64,000 nt of DNA from JAKALX01 sp964508715 (GTDB lineage Bacteria; Chloroflexota; Dehalococcoidia; Tepidiformales; Tepidiformaceae). Of this stretch, positions 50,494 to 59,339 are shown piece after piece. Both the position numbers and the translations under genes were made by a program. Below the pieces are notes generated by a model that had not been told where the DNA came from, ran no database searches, and saw only the letters and a program-made list of their open reading frames with translations. Every line of letters begins with the position of its first letter. The stretch's first letter is position 1. Location of the stretch: contig CAZDUX010000001.1 of NCBI GenBank assembly GCA_964508715.1, positions 1 through 64,000 on the forward strand, written 5' to 3'.

Positions 50494-50956
50494 CCCCCTT
50501 GTAGCTCGTGATCAGGCCAGTGACGCAGATCGTCTTGCCTGTGTACGCCTTTTCGGGAGCGACTGCGAACGCGGCACGGTCATCGCCCCAGATGAGGACG
50601 GTGAAGCGCGCAGGGTCTGGATACGCTCGCCCGATATCAAGGAACGTGGGCTTGCCCTTCGTTTTCGATGCGTAGTTTGCGCCCTTCACAGGCCCACGAA
50701 CGGTGGCCTGCTCACCGACGTGGTTGAGCGCCTCGCTCCATGTAATTGCCGAGGCGCAGGTGCTCGGTGACGGAGATGCGTTCGCCTGCAGCGCGGCACC
50801 TGGCGTAGCTTCTGGCGGAGCAGCCCCTGATTCGACTGACGCCGGCGCTTCCGCCAGGCCTCGCGCGACATTGGTCGAACCACTCTCCCCCGAACCACAA
50901 CCCACGAGCAGCGCGGCCATCGTGAGAGTCAGTGCAGAAATCTGCAGCCTGTTCAC
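50447..50956 (-). CDS. OB-fold lipoprotein
   Basis: The 169-residue protein begins at GTG and has a lipobox LVGC (Cys20), a Ser/Ala/Pro-rich linker (to about 65), and a beta-rich domain (about 70-169) with EQATVRGPVKGANYASK and KTICVTGLITSYKGGAEIEV. This fits an OB-fold of the type found in YhcR-like nucleases. It overlaps the nuclease gene downstream, so the pair may act together on extracellular DNA. Confidence 0.7.
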   Translation of the reverse strand: MNRLQISALTLTMAALLVGCGSGESGSTNVARGLAEAPASVESGAAPPEATPGAALQANASPSPSTCASAITWSEALNHVGEQATVRGPVKGANYASKTKGKPTFLDIGRAYPDPARFTVLIWGDDRAAFAVAPEKAYTGKTICVTGLITSYKGGAEIEVSSPAAITLE

Positions 50957-51322
50957 GAACGGGAAGGATACGACAATGGACGCGACAGCCGATGACGCTC
51001 GCGGTCAGTCTGTTGCCCTCATAGTGACGCCGGGTAAGTGCCAACTCCTCGTGGGCGCCTGGCCAGGTTCCGCTATCCGCACGTCAATGGCTGATCGCTG
51101 CGTCGAAGCCCCCGGCACCGAGATGTTCGCTCGGTGTCACCTCCGGAAAAAGCTGTGCCCATTGCCACCGTGGGGAACGACGCTGACTGGAGAGGCAGCT
51201 TCAGTCGTCATAATCATAGCGAGACTGAGGAAAGAAAGGGGCCAGATTGGCCCCTTCTTCACGTTCGCTGTCTACGCTTGCCGTCCCAGCCTGGATCTCG
51301 CCGGCTACCTCAGCCGCCGGGC
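50957..51322. other. Intergenic region between two minus-strand genes
   Basis: These 366 bases contain the acs terminator at 51228-51256 and the promoter region of the OB-fold lipoprotein. On the minus strand TATCCT ends about ten bases before that GTG start and no ribosome site is seen. No other gene is recognisable. Confidence 0.4.
51228..51256 (-). terminator. Intrinsic terminator of acs
   Basis: AAGGGGCC (51236-51243) and GGCCCCTT (51249-51256) form an 8-bp stem with a 5-nt loop. Read on the minus strand it is followed by TCTTTCC. It ends the acs transcript about 65 bases after the stop. Confidence 0.7.
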
Positions 51323-53296
51323 TCACTCGGCGGCCGAAGCCCCGCTGATGATGTCCTGGACAACCGCCGGGTCGGCGAGTGTGGTGACGTCACCCACGTT
51401 CTCGGGCTCTCCCTCCGCTACCTTCCGCAAAATGCGGCGCATGATCTTCCCTGAGCGTGTCTTTGGTAGTCCGTCGACGAACTGGATCTTATCCGGCGTG
51501 GCGATGGGGCTGATGTCCTTGCGAACGGCGTCGCGGAGTTCTTTCGCCAGCGCGGGTGATGCCGCGTAGCCGGCTGCCAGGGTGACATAGGCGTAGATGC
51601 CGGTGCCCTTCACATCGTGGGGATAACCGACTACCGCAGCTTCGGCGCAGGCGGGGTGCCCAACGAGTGCACCTTCAATTTCGGCCGTGCCAAGCCGGTG
51701 ACCGGCGACATTCAGTACGTCGTCGACGCGTCCTGTAATCCAGTAGTAGCCGTCCTGGTCCCGGTAGGCGCCATCACCAGTGAAGTACTTGCCCTTGTAG
51801 GTGCTGAGGTAGGTCTGGATGAAGCGCTCGTGGTCACCATAGACGGTGCGCATCATCCCCGGCCACGATGAGAGCATGCAGAGCCGGCCCGAGACGTCGT
51901 TGCCTTCGAGCAGATTGCCGGCCTCGTCGACAATCCCCGGTTCTACCCCAAAGAACGGCAGCGAGCCGGAACCAGGCTTCATCGGCGTCGCGCCCGGGAG
52001 ACCGGTGATCATGTGGCCGCCGGTCTCCGTCTGCCAGTAGGTGTCAACGACAGCGCAACGCTCCTCCCCCACCACCCGGTAGTACCAGCGCCATGCCTCC
52101 GGGTTGATGGGCTCACCAACGCTGCCGAGGACACGCAGCGACTTCCGGCTGTACTGCTTCACAGGCTCGTCGCCCTCTCGAGCGATTGCCCGTATGGCTG
52201 TCGGTGCGGTGTAGAGGACGGTGATCCCGAGACGGTCGACCATATCCCAGTAACGCCCGGCATCGGGATAGGTCGGGACGCTCTCGAACATCACGCTTGT
52301 GGCGCCGTTGGCGAGCGGACCATAGACGATGTAGCTGTGCCCGGTAACCCAGCCCACGTCTGCCGCACAACAGTAGATGTCGTCCTCGCGCAGGTCGAAG
52401 ACGTAGCGGTGGGTGAGCGCTGTGAATAACAGGTAGCCTGCTGACGTGTGGAGGACGCCCTTCGGCTTGCCCGTCGATCCCGACGTGTAGAGGATGAAAA
52501 GCGGATCCTCCGAGTCCATTGGCTCCGGTTCGGCCACGGTGGGTTGCCCGGCAAGCGCATCGTGCCACCACTCATCGCGCCCCGGTGTCATCGAAACCTC
52601 GCCACCGGTGTGCCGGTAAACGAGAGTGAACTCGATCGTGTGGCCGGGGTCGGCGAGTGCTTCATCGACGTTCTTCTTGAGTGGTACGGGACGTCCGCCG
52701 CGAAGGCCCTCATCCTGGGTGATGATCGCTTTGCAGGTCGAGTCGTCGATGCGGTCACGAATTGAACGCGGCGAGAACCCACCGAAAATCACCGAATGGA
52801 CTGCACCGATGCGGGCGCAGGCAAGCATCGCGATGGCGAGCTCCGGCACCATCCCCATGTAGATCGCGACGCGATCGCCCTTCTTCACGCCCCGTGCGCG
52901 AAGGGCGTTGACCAGCCGGTTCATCTCCTCGTAGACCTGCCGGTACGTAACGCTTCGCGTGTTGCCAGGCTGGTCGCCTTCGAGCAGGAGCGCCACCTTG
53001 CCACCCCGCGTCTCGAGATGCCGATCGACACAGTTCACCGAGACGTTCAGCTTTCCGCCGAGGAACCAGGCTACCTTGCCAGCCTCGAGGTCTTCGTCCC
53101 TCACCTTCGTGAACGGTGCCATCCAGTCGAGGTACTCATTCGCCATCTCGCTCCAGAAGCCCTCGGGGTCGCGGATCGACCGGTCGTAGATCTCCTGGTA
53201 TTCCGCGAGTGACTGGACGATCGCCCCGTCGCGTGCACGTGCTGGTGGTTCGTACGACTCGTGGACGGGAAGTCCGATCTCCTTGGTTTCGGTCAC
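51323..53296 (-). CDS. acs: Acetyl-CoA synthetase
   Basis: An AMP-forming ligase making acetyl-CoA from acetate. From the GTG at 53296, which follows AGGAGG by six to seven bases, it has 657 residues. Motifs are YTSGSTGKPKG, the YWQTETGGH strand, the hinge region YWITGRVDDVLNVAGHRLGT and the C-terminal acetylatable Lys in TRSGKIMRR. The active site Trp after TETGG-type region matches acetate-size enzymes by family. It would feed the thiolase and CoA-transferase pathways in the window. Confidence 0.95.
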   Translation of the reverse strand: MTETKEIGLPVHESYEPPARARDGAIVQSLAEYQEIYDRSIRDPEGFWSEMANEYLDWMAPFTKVRDEDLEAGKVAWFLGGKLNVSVNCVDRHLETRGGKVALLLEGDQPGNTRSVTYRQVYEEMNRLVNALRARGVKKGDRVAIYMGMVPELAIAMLACARIGAVHSVIFGGFSPRSIRDRIDDSTCKAIITQDEGLRGGRPVPLKKNVDEALADPGHTIEFTLVYRHTGGEVSMTPGRDEWWHDALAGQPTVAEPEPMDSEDPLFILYTSGSTGKPKGVLHTSAGYLLFTALTHRYVFDLREDDIYCCAADVGWVTGHSYIVYGPLANGATSVMFESVPTYPDAGRYWDMVDRLGITVLYTAPTAIRAIAREGDEPVKQYSRKSLRVLGSVGEPINPEAWRWYYRVVGEERCAVVDTYWQTETGGHMITGLPGATPMKPGSGSLPFFGVEPGIVDEAGNLLEGNDVSGRLCMLSSWPGMMRTVYGDHERFIQTYLSTYKGKYFTGDGAYRDQDGYYWITGRVDDVLNVAGHRLGTAEIEGALVGHPACAEAAVVGYPHDVKGTGIYAYVTLAAGYAASPALAKELRDAVRKDISPIATPDKIQFVDGLPKTRSGKIMRRILRKVAEGEPENVGDVTTLADPAVVQDIISGASAAE

Positions 53297-53469
53297 CTGA
53301 TCCCTCCTCTGGCTCTCCTGGCCGTGTGCCCTGCGGCATCGCATTGTACGCGGCCAGCGATTGCATTCGAATCACAAAGCCTGGCCCGGTTCGATGGACA
53401 GAATCAGCGGGTATGCCCGACTGGTGCGGCCGCCGCGAGGATCCCGCGGAAGGAGTAGACTGCGGCGGA

Positions 53470-53862
53470 ATGCAATACATCGCGACGATCCTCGAATCGT
53501 CCCCACTCACACTTCATTTCAGCCTGCACAACGATGATCCGGAGCCCGTCTGGATTCCGCGGGTGCTGCGCCCCCCCGGGATAATGATCCAGGTGGAGGT
53601 GCGCTCCGAAAGCGGGAGGGTTGTCCTGGAGAATCCGTCGGTTCGTGCAACGTGGAAGCTCCAACCCGACGCCGACGACAGCTATCAGCGACTCGAGCCG
53701 GGCTACACGTTCGGCACCATCCTCCGACTCGATGAGTTCGACGCAGCGCCCGGCCGGTACGAGGTACGCATTTCCTATTCCAATGCGCCCTACCGGGGCA
53801 CGCCGAACCGAAAAGTAGCGGCGCTCCGCTACTCGGCCATGTTGCCGCTGGTGATCCCGTAG
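53470..53862 (+). CDS. Hypothetical beta-sandwich protein
   Basis: The 130-residue protein has no signal peptide and a strand-rich pattern: PLTLHFSLHNDDPEPV, IQVEVRSESGRVVLEN, YQRLEPGYTF and APGRYEVRISYSN. This resembles Ig-like domains and, loosely, the BsuPI proteinase-inhibitor fold, but I cannot assign it. The ATG at 53470 is preceded by AAGGAG at a longish distance. The HExxH gene lies 158 bases downstream on the same strand. Confidence 0.6.
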   Translation: MQYIATILESSPLTLHFSLHNDDPEPVWIPRVLRPPGIMIQVEVRSESGRVVLENPSVRATWKLQPDADDSYQRLEPGYTFGTILRLDEFDAAPGRYEVRISYSNAPYRGTPNRKVAALRYSAMLPLVIP

Positions 53863-54020
53863 CGTTCGGTGCGCGTGATGCAGGGGGAGAACGTCCACGC
53901 GCAAAAAGATTTGGGTTGCGACTCCTTGTGGAAACGATCTAAGCGTGGGGCATATACTCCGCAGTAGATTTGGGACACGAAATTCCATCGGGCAGCGATA
54001 CCTAACGTGGCCCGCGGGGT

Positions 54021-55067
54021 GTGACGATGCAGGGACAACGGCAACATGTAGCAGTTCGAAACCGTGATGTGATGCGCTCCGGGCATGGAAGGCGGACTGA
54101 ACCGACGGATGACGAACGCATTCCTGCCAGCGTTGACACAGCCCTGGCGCACGGTGCCCTTGCACGTCCGGGCCTCGCCTCTCCTGCTTCGGTGGCAGCC
54201 CTTCAGCGGACGGTCGGTAACCGCGCTGTGCAGCGCATCGTTTCGGCCAATCCTCCCATGATTGGCCGTGCCGTGAGCCACAAAGAGGTGAACGAGGACG
54301 AGCTTCCGATCCAACTGAAACGCGACCCCGCAGCCCGGCCCGCACTTCAGCGATTCCCGGATGAAGGCGGAACAGGCGCACTGCTTCGCATGGCCATCCA
54401 GCGAGCAGTTGATCCCACATTCCCCGTCAACCGGCCGGCGCCAGTACGCTCTAACTCCGATGCCAGCACGACGCAGGTCAAGGCCCAGCAATTCGGTGGA
54501 AAAGTGAAGAAGGACGACGCAAAGAAGGCGTACGTCTTCGAACTGGAGTCGTACACCTCGAACGGGGAGATTCAGATCGTCTACTATACGAACGACCACT
54601 ATCCGGCACCCACCCCCGAGGATGACAGCGGTGCACTGAGCAACGTGAATAGTGGGAACTGGAAAGCCGTAGCTGACGACCTGCATTCTGAACGCACCGG
54701 TATTGCAGACGACTGGTCGGCCTATCGTGCAGAAGTACTCCATGAGGACTACCACTGGAACACCGAGTGGGTGAACACACTGACTCCCGAGTTCCGTAAG
54801 GCCGAAGCGAAACTCGCGAAGCTCAAGGTGCCCTACAAGAAGGGACTCTTCGGCAAGAAGGAACGAACCCAGGCGGAGGGCGAGAGCGCCGTGAAAGAGA
54901 AGGCAGCCAAGATCATGGGGGATATGGCCAAGACGGCGAAGAAGAAGTACTTCAAGCTCGGCGATTCCCCCGGTGACCCTCCCTATATCGCCCAGGCGCC
55001 CGCGGTCGATGCATTGGAGAACCGCGTCCGAACGCATGCAAAGGACCAGGGCTGGGAAGGCGCCTAG
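54021..55067 (+). CDS. Putative metallopeptidase with eCIS/DUF4157-style N-terminus
   Basis: The 348-residue protein starts at GTG (54021) or ATG (54027). Residues 1-60 are polar and likely disordered. ALQRTVGNRAVQRI (60-73) matches the LQRTxGNRAVQ tag common in DUF4157 proteins and in cargo linked with extracellular contractile injection systems. After a linker, a folded region (about 150-348) contains HEDYH at 241-245, an HExxH zinc motif, followed by an Lys/Ala-rich helix. The third ligand is not clear; Glu257 is a candidate. No injection-system genes are here. It is probably an exported effector or toxin, which is inference. Confidence 0.65.
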   Translation: MTMQGQRQHVAVRNRDVMRSGHGRRTEPTDDERIPASVDTALAHGALARPGLASPASVAALQRTVGNRAVQRIVSANPPMIGRAVSHKEVNEDELPIQLKRDPAARPALQRFPDEGGTGALLRMAIQRAVDPTFPVNRPAPVRSNSDASTTQVKAQQFGGKVKKDDAKKAYVFELESYTSNGEIQIVYYTNDHYPAPTPEDDSGALSNVNSGNWKAVADDLHSERTGIADDWSAYRAEVLHEDYHWNTEWVNTLTPEFRKAEAKLAKLKVPYKKGLFGKKERTQAEGESAVKEKAAKIMGDMAKTAKKKYFKLGDSPGDPPYIAQAPAVDALENRVRTHAKDQGWEGA

Positions 55068-55441
55068 GAGCCTGTCATCGCGCGCGTGTACGTCGCAAGG
55101 TCGAAGTAATCACGCCATGCATCGATCTTGCCATCGTGGATTTCGAACACGCCCACCACGGGAAGGTCGACGTGACGGCCGCCGGCATCGGTGCGATCGA
55201 TACGTTCGGCGAACACGACGTTGCCGTCCGCCGCGATGTTTGTCACTTCCCATACAGTCTGTTGCCAGCCTTTGAGGAAACTCGCGATTGTGCTCCGTAC
55301 GGCTTCGCGGCCCTTTACGGGAGGCCCCGGCATGTTGTGGTAGACCGGCTCGGGGCCGAAGTAGCCCATGATCTCGTCAGCGTCGAGGCGTACCCACGCC
55401 GCACAGAAGTCCTGGATGATTTCGGTTGGTGTCTTCTCCAT
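55064..55441 (-). CDS. Limonene-1,2-epoxide hydrolase-like protein
   Basis: A 125-residue SnoaL-fold protein close to the LEH family. The Asp-Arg-Asp set that activates water appears to be kept: ERID supplies Arg and Asp, and WRDYFD supplies the second Asp. LPVVGVFEI matches the family core. The substrate may be a terpene or alicyclic epoxide. It is 29 bases after the enoyl-CoA hydratase gene on the same strand. Confidence 0.8.
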   Translation of the reverse strand: MEKTPTEIIQDFCAAWVRLDADEIMGYFGPEPVYHNMPGPPVKGREAVRSTIASFLKGWQQTVWEVTNIAADGNVVFAERIDRTDAGGRHVDLPVVGVFEIHDGKIDAWRDYFDLATYTRAMTGS

Positions 55442-55470
55442 CGTGGTCCTCGGTTAGTGGAAATGGGAGT

Positions 55471-56133
55471 TCAAGGCTTTGGAAATTGGAACGGTGAGGA
55501 TTCGATGATCGACGCCTTCACCTGCATGAGCGTGGCGAGTGGCGATTCAGCGACCGTCTGTGCAATGACGCGTGCTTCATCCAGTAGCGAGCCGGGGGCG
55601 GTCACCCTCGTCACCAGCCCGAAAGCCTGCGCCTCTCTTGCATCGATGCGGCGGCCGCTGAGGCAGAGGTCACGGGCGATTCCGCCACCGACTACGGAGG
55701 CGAGAGGACCGAAGAGCGCCGCTGCCCCGAATTTGATCTCGGGGTGACCAAACGTCGCCCCCTCGCTACAAATGCGGATATCGGCGAGTACGGCGATATC
55801 GAATCCACCACCCATAGCTGATCCGTTGATTGCCGCGATGAGCGGTTTCTTGAAGTGCTGCAACTGCCAATGGTAGCGCCGCGACGATTCGCTGGCGAAC
55901 ACCTCCTCCGGGGCTGTGGTCGCGAATTCGCTGGTATCGAATCCCGCACAGAAGACGGCTCCTGCGCCCGTGATGATCGCGACCTTTACGCTATTGTCGT
56001 TCTCCAGCTCCTGGAGCGTGACGCTGATCGCATCACGCAGCTCAGCGTTCAACGCATTGCGTTTCTCCGGGCGGTTGAGCGTGAGGACCACGGCCTCACC
56101 GTTCTGCTCAACTTGTAACACCTCTGCCGCCAT
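55471..56133 (-). CDS. Enoyl-CoA hydratase/isomerase family protein
   Basis: A 220-residue crotonase with the oxyanion-hole motifs VFCAGFDTSEF and NGSAMGGGFDIAVLADI and one catalytic-type Glu in GHPEIKFG. It is about 35 residues shorter than typical members, lacking part of the C-terminal helical region, and the second Glu position is not clearly kept. AGGAGG precedes the ATG. It probably hydrates or isomerises a CoA ester made by the neighbouring CoA-transferases. Confidence 0.87.
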   Translation of the reverse strand: MAAEVLQVEQNGEAVVLTLNRPEKRNALNAELRDAISVTLQELENDNSVKVAIITGAGAVFCAGFDTSEFATTAPEEVFASESSRRYHWQLQHFKKPLIAAINGSAMGGGFDIAVLADIRICSEGATFGHPEIKFGAAALFGPLASVVGGGIARDLCLSGRRIDAREAQAFGLVTRVTAPGSLLDEARVIAQTVAESPLATLMQVKASIIESSPFQFPKP

Positions 56134-56174
56134 GGCTGAACCTCCTGGCTATTCGGTTCTGACGGGCTCTACCC

Positions 56175-57500
56175 CTACGGGATACCAGGTACGTACTCCG
56201 TCGCAATGTGGCCATTCGCAACAAAACGACTGTACTCGTCATCGGACACGCCAAGGAGCTCCCGGTACACGTACTCGTTGTGCTCACCGAACATCACTGG
56301 TGGCTGGTAGTACTCAACCGGCGTTTCGGGGAACTTCCACATTGGGCCAGCGTACTCGAAGGTGCCCGACGATTTCTGTGTCTGCGTCTTGAAGAAGTCG
56401 CGGTCGCGCAGGTGCGGATCATCGAACATGCGCGATGCTTCGAGCACTGGAGCGCAGGCGACCCCGGCTGCCTGGAGTTGGTGCATGAGGGCGTAATCCT
56501 CACGTTCGCGCGTGTAGTCTGCGATGTGCCCGTCGATCTCGCGGTAGTGCTCCGCGCGGCCATCATTTGTCGCGAAACGTGGATCGATGGCCCATGCGGG
56601 GCTACCAATCGCGGTAACGAACCTCTGCCAGTGTTGGTCACTTTCGATGTGGATGGAGACCCAGCGGTCATCCATGGTCTCGGCAGTGCCGGGCGACTTC
56701 GCGGGGTACACACCGCAGGGGAACCGGCCATGGACATCCCGGTTTCCGATCGCCCCCTGGATGTTGCGATTGAGCGAGTAGTCCATGATCGCCTGGGTGA
56801 ACATCGCCGCAGCATTCTCTGCCTGGGCGATCTCGATGAGTTGCCCCTCGCCGGTGCGGTCGCGATGCCAGATCGCCGCCATCACGGCGAACGCTCCCTG
56901 GGCGCCCGCAAGGTAATCACCCGAATAGATCGCCGTGTTCGCGCTCGGGTCGGCGTCGTCGTAGCCACGCAGGAGCGTGTGGCCCATCACCGATTCCAGG
57001 TGTACACCAAGCGCCCGGGCATCGAAGTACGGCCCCGTGCTGCCATAGGCCGGGACTCGCACCATGATGATCTTCGGGTTGATCGACTTCAGCCAGTCGT
57101 AGGTGATGCCGAGCTTTTCGACCGTACCGGTGGCGTTGTTTTCGTAGACGACGTCGGATTTCGCGACGAGCCGGGCGAGAATCTCGAGCCCTTCGGGCGT
57201 GCGCAGGTCCACCGTGAAGCTTTTCTTGTTGCGATACAGGCACACGAACGTTGGGCTGCAATCGAATGGGCGCTCGGGTAGCTCGTTATTTGGCATCGCG
57301 CCGGCCCACGCTGCCGACTTGTCGAGCAGGAACTTCGGCGGGTGGGCCATCGCGCCACGGGTCATGGGTTGCCAGACGTGCGCATTCTCGGGCTTGATCA
57401 CCTCGGCACCGAGGTCGCCCAGGATCATCGTCGCGAACGGCCCTGCCCACACGACGCAGAGATCAATGACGCGGATACCTTCGAGTGGTTTCGGGTTCAT
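56175..57500 (-). CDS. Family III (CaiB/BaiF) CoA-transferase, copy 1
   Basis: The 441-residue protein has the family pattern IRVIDLCVVWAGPFATMILG and GDLGAEVIKPE at its N-terminus and RNKKSFTVDLRTPEG. The segment that usually holds the catalytic Asp reads DARALGVHLESVMG, with Gly at the expected place, so it may belong to a non-standard subgroup or act with copy 2. The ATG at 57500 overlaps the stop of copy 2 by four bases; GGAGG lies upstream. Confidence 0.88.
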   Translation of the reverse strand: MNPKPLEGIRVIDLCVVWAGPFATMILGDLGAEVIKPENAHVWQPMTRGAMAHPPKFLLDKSAAWAGAMPNNELPERPFDCSPTFVCLYRNKKSFTVDLRTPEGLEILARLVAKSDVVYENNATGTVEKLGITYDWLKSINPKIIMVRVPAYGSTGPYFDARALGVHLESVMGHTLLRGYDDADPSANTAIYSGDYLAGAQGAFAVMAAIWHRDRTGEGQLIEIAQAENAAAMFTQAIMDYSLNRNIQGAIGNRDVHGRFPCGVYPAKSPGTAETMDDRWVSIHIESDQHWQRFVTAIGSPAWAIDPRFATNDGRAEHYREIDGHIADYTREREDYALMHQLQAAGVACAPVLEASRMFDDPHLRDRDFFKTQTQKSSGTFEYAGPMWKFPETPVEYYQPPVMFGEHNEYVYRELLGVSDDEYSRFVANGHIATEYVPGIP

Positions 57501-58702
57501 CTCCCGGCCTCCGTCGCTGTGATTTCGTTGATAACCGTTTCCGGGCAACCTGCCTCTCTGAGCACCTCTGCCGTGTGCTGGCCGAGGAGTGGCGCCGGGC
57601 GCCGCATCTGCCATCCGCCCTTCCCCATCATGAGCGGCCTGCCCGGTACCTCCACCTTCCCCATCACCGGGTGGTCTACCGATGTCCAGAAGCCGCGGTC
57701 GCGGAAATGGTCGTCGATGAACATATCCTCGACGGTAAAGAGCGGACCGCACAGGACCTTCGCCCGGCGTGCTTCCGCCCACACTTCTCGCTTCGTGCGC
57801 GGCAGGATCCATCCGAGGAAGTTCGCCGTCCACTCTTCGATGAGGAACGGGTCGAGCCGCTGGATAGGGTCTGAGTAGCGTGGGTCCTGGTTCCAATCGG
57901 GGTGGCCGAGCATGTCATCCACTCTCTCCGGGTAGAGTGCCGCATTCGTGAAGTCGACGTAGCCGTCGGCGCAGGGATAGATGCCCTGTGGCATGCCCCC
58001 GCCCGCCGATGCCACCCGGAGGGTCTTCCGGCCGCTGAATTGAAAAGCGATCGCCGTGGCATGCCTCCGGTCGACACCCCCAAAGTGTGTTTCCGCGATC
58101 GAGATATCGACGTGTTGGCCGATGCCATGGCGCCTGGACGAGAACAACGCACTCATGAGCGCCACACCCGTTGCAGCCCCGGATTCGAACAGTGCCGCCG
58201 TCCCGGCCATCTTCACCGGCTCGCGTTCGGTGAGCCCCATCGAATACATCTCGCCGGCGAATCCGTACATCACGAGTTCGGTCGCCTGGTAGTCGCGGTA
58301 GGGGCCTGTCTGTCCGAAGTTCGTGATTGATACCAGTGGGAGACTCGGATTGATGTCCTTGAAGAACTCGTAACCGACTCCAAGGCGGTCGAGCGTCCCC
58401 GGGGCGTAGTTTTCCACGACGATATCAGCGCGGCGTGCCAATGCCGCAAGCGCCTCCTTCCCGGCGGGCGTTCGCAGATCGAGCACGGCGGACCGCTTGT
58501 TGCAGTTGAGATAGAAGAAGAGCCCGCTCTTCTCCGGGTTTGGCGAAGCCCCCTGGAACGGCCCGAGTCCCCGTGCTATGTCGCCGCCCGGCTTCTCGAC
58601 CTTGATCACGTCCGCACCGAAATCAGCCATGAGCTTGGTGCCGTAGGGCCCGACGATGTGATGGGTGAGGTCGAGAACGACCACGTTATCGAGAGCCTGC
58701 AT
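57497..58702 (-). CDS. Family III (CaiB/BaiF) CoA-transferase, copy 2
   Basis: A 401-residue paralogue, translated first in the coupled pair. It has VVVLDLTHHIVGPYGTKLMA, DFGADVIKVEKPGGD and NCNKRSAVLDLRTPAG. At the expected catalytic Asp the sequence reads YQATELVMYGFAG, with Glu. The two may form a heterodimer, as known for some pairs such as the succinyl-CoA:benzylsuccinate type. The promoter should be upstream of 58702, after the DUF3237 gene. Confidence 0.88.
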   Translation of the reverse strand: MQALDNVVVLDLTHHIVGPYGTKLMADFGADVIKVEKPGGDIARGLGPFQGASPNPEKSGLFFYLNCNKRSAVLDLRTPAGKEALAALARRADIVVENYAPGTLDRLGVGYEFFKDINPSLPLVSITNFGQTGPYRDYQATELVMYGFAGEMYSMGLTEREPVKMAGTAALFESGAATGVALMSALFSSRRHGIGQHVDISIAETHFGGVDRRHATAIAFQFSGRKTLRVASAGGGMPQGIYPCADGYVDFTNAALYPERVDDMLGHPDWNQDPRYSDPIQRLDPFLIEEWTANFLGWILPRTKREVWAEARRAKVLCGPLFTVEDMFIDDHFRDRGFWTSVDHPVMGKVEVPGRPLMMGKGGWQMRRPAPLLGQHTAEVLREAGCPETVINEITATEAGR

Positions 58703-58735
58703 ACCTTCCCTCCCTGCGAAATTGAAGCGGCTGAA

Positions 58736-59164
58736 TCAGACCTGGAGAGCGTAGACGTCGTATTCGACAGAACCTTGCCCGGCGGAGCCCCACCCCACCG
58801 CCTGCACGCGGTTGAGCCAGGTGTAGCGCTCATCACCGGTTTCGAAGAGCGGAGCCGTGCGCAGGGCGAGAGCGCCATCCTTCAGGATGCCGATGCCCTT
58901 GTAGGACATGTAGATCGCGGCCCCGTCGTCGGTTATCAGTGTCACGCGGACATCGAGCTGGAAGCTCCCATCGGCCCGGCGCGTCACCCAGTCGCCTCCC
59001 GAGTTCGGTGCAAGCGTGCCTTTGATCCGCGGGCCCTCGAAGCTGCCGCCGGGAACGGGAACCGTGATGCGCTCACCCTGGGGGCCGCCCGGGATCACCG
59101 TCCCCGGCGACGTCTGCGCCTTCATCGTGAACAGGTATTCGACAGGGAGAGCGGATTCGGGCAT
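58736..59164 (-). CDS. DUF3237 family protein
   Basis: A 142-residue protein of the DUF3237 beta-barrel family, with GERITVPVPGGSFEGPRIKG and a later RTAPLFETGDERYTWLNRVQA. The family is often found with aromatic and steroid catabolic genes; its function is unknown. GGAGG precedes the ATG. It lies 33 bases before copy 2 of the CoA-transferases and is probably first in the operon. Confidence 0.88.
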   Translation of the reverse strand: MPESALPVEYLFTMKAQTSPGTVIPGGPQGERITVPVPGGSFEGPRIKGTLAPNSGGDWVTRRADGSFQLDVRVTLITDDGAAIYMSYKGIGILKDGALALRTAPLFETGDERYTWLNRVQAVGWGSAGQGSVEYDVYALQV

Positions 59165-59339
59165 GAGCGGGCGCCTCCGGTTGGTGGCCGGAACTCTAGC
59201 AGAGGTGAGGGACGGTCTGCATCACACATTCGGCTTTTGTACTTCAGGGCACCCTCCAGAAGTTGTCATCAACGGTACCTCTCAGTAGGATTCGCGCTCA
59301 CTGCCGTTAGTTGGAGACAAAGTGGCAAGGAGAGGTGCT

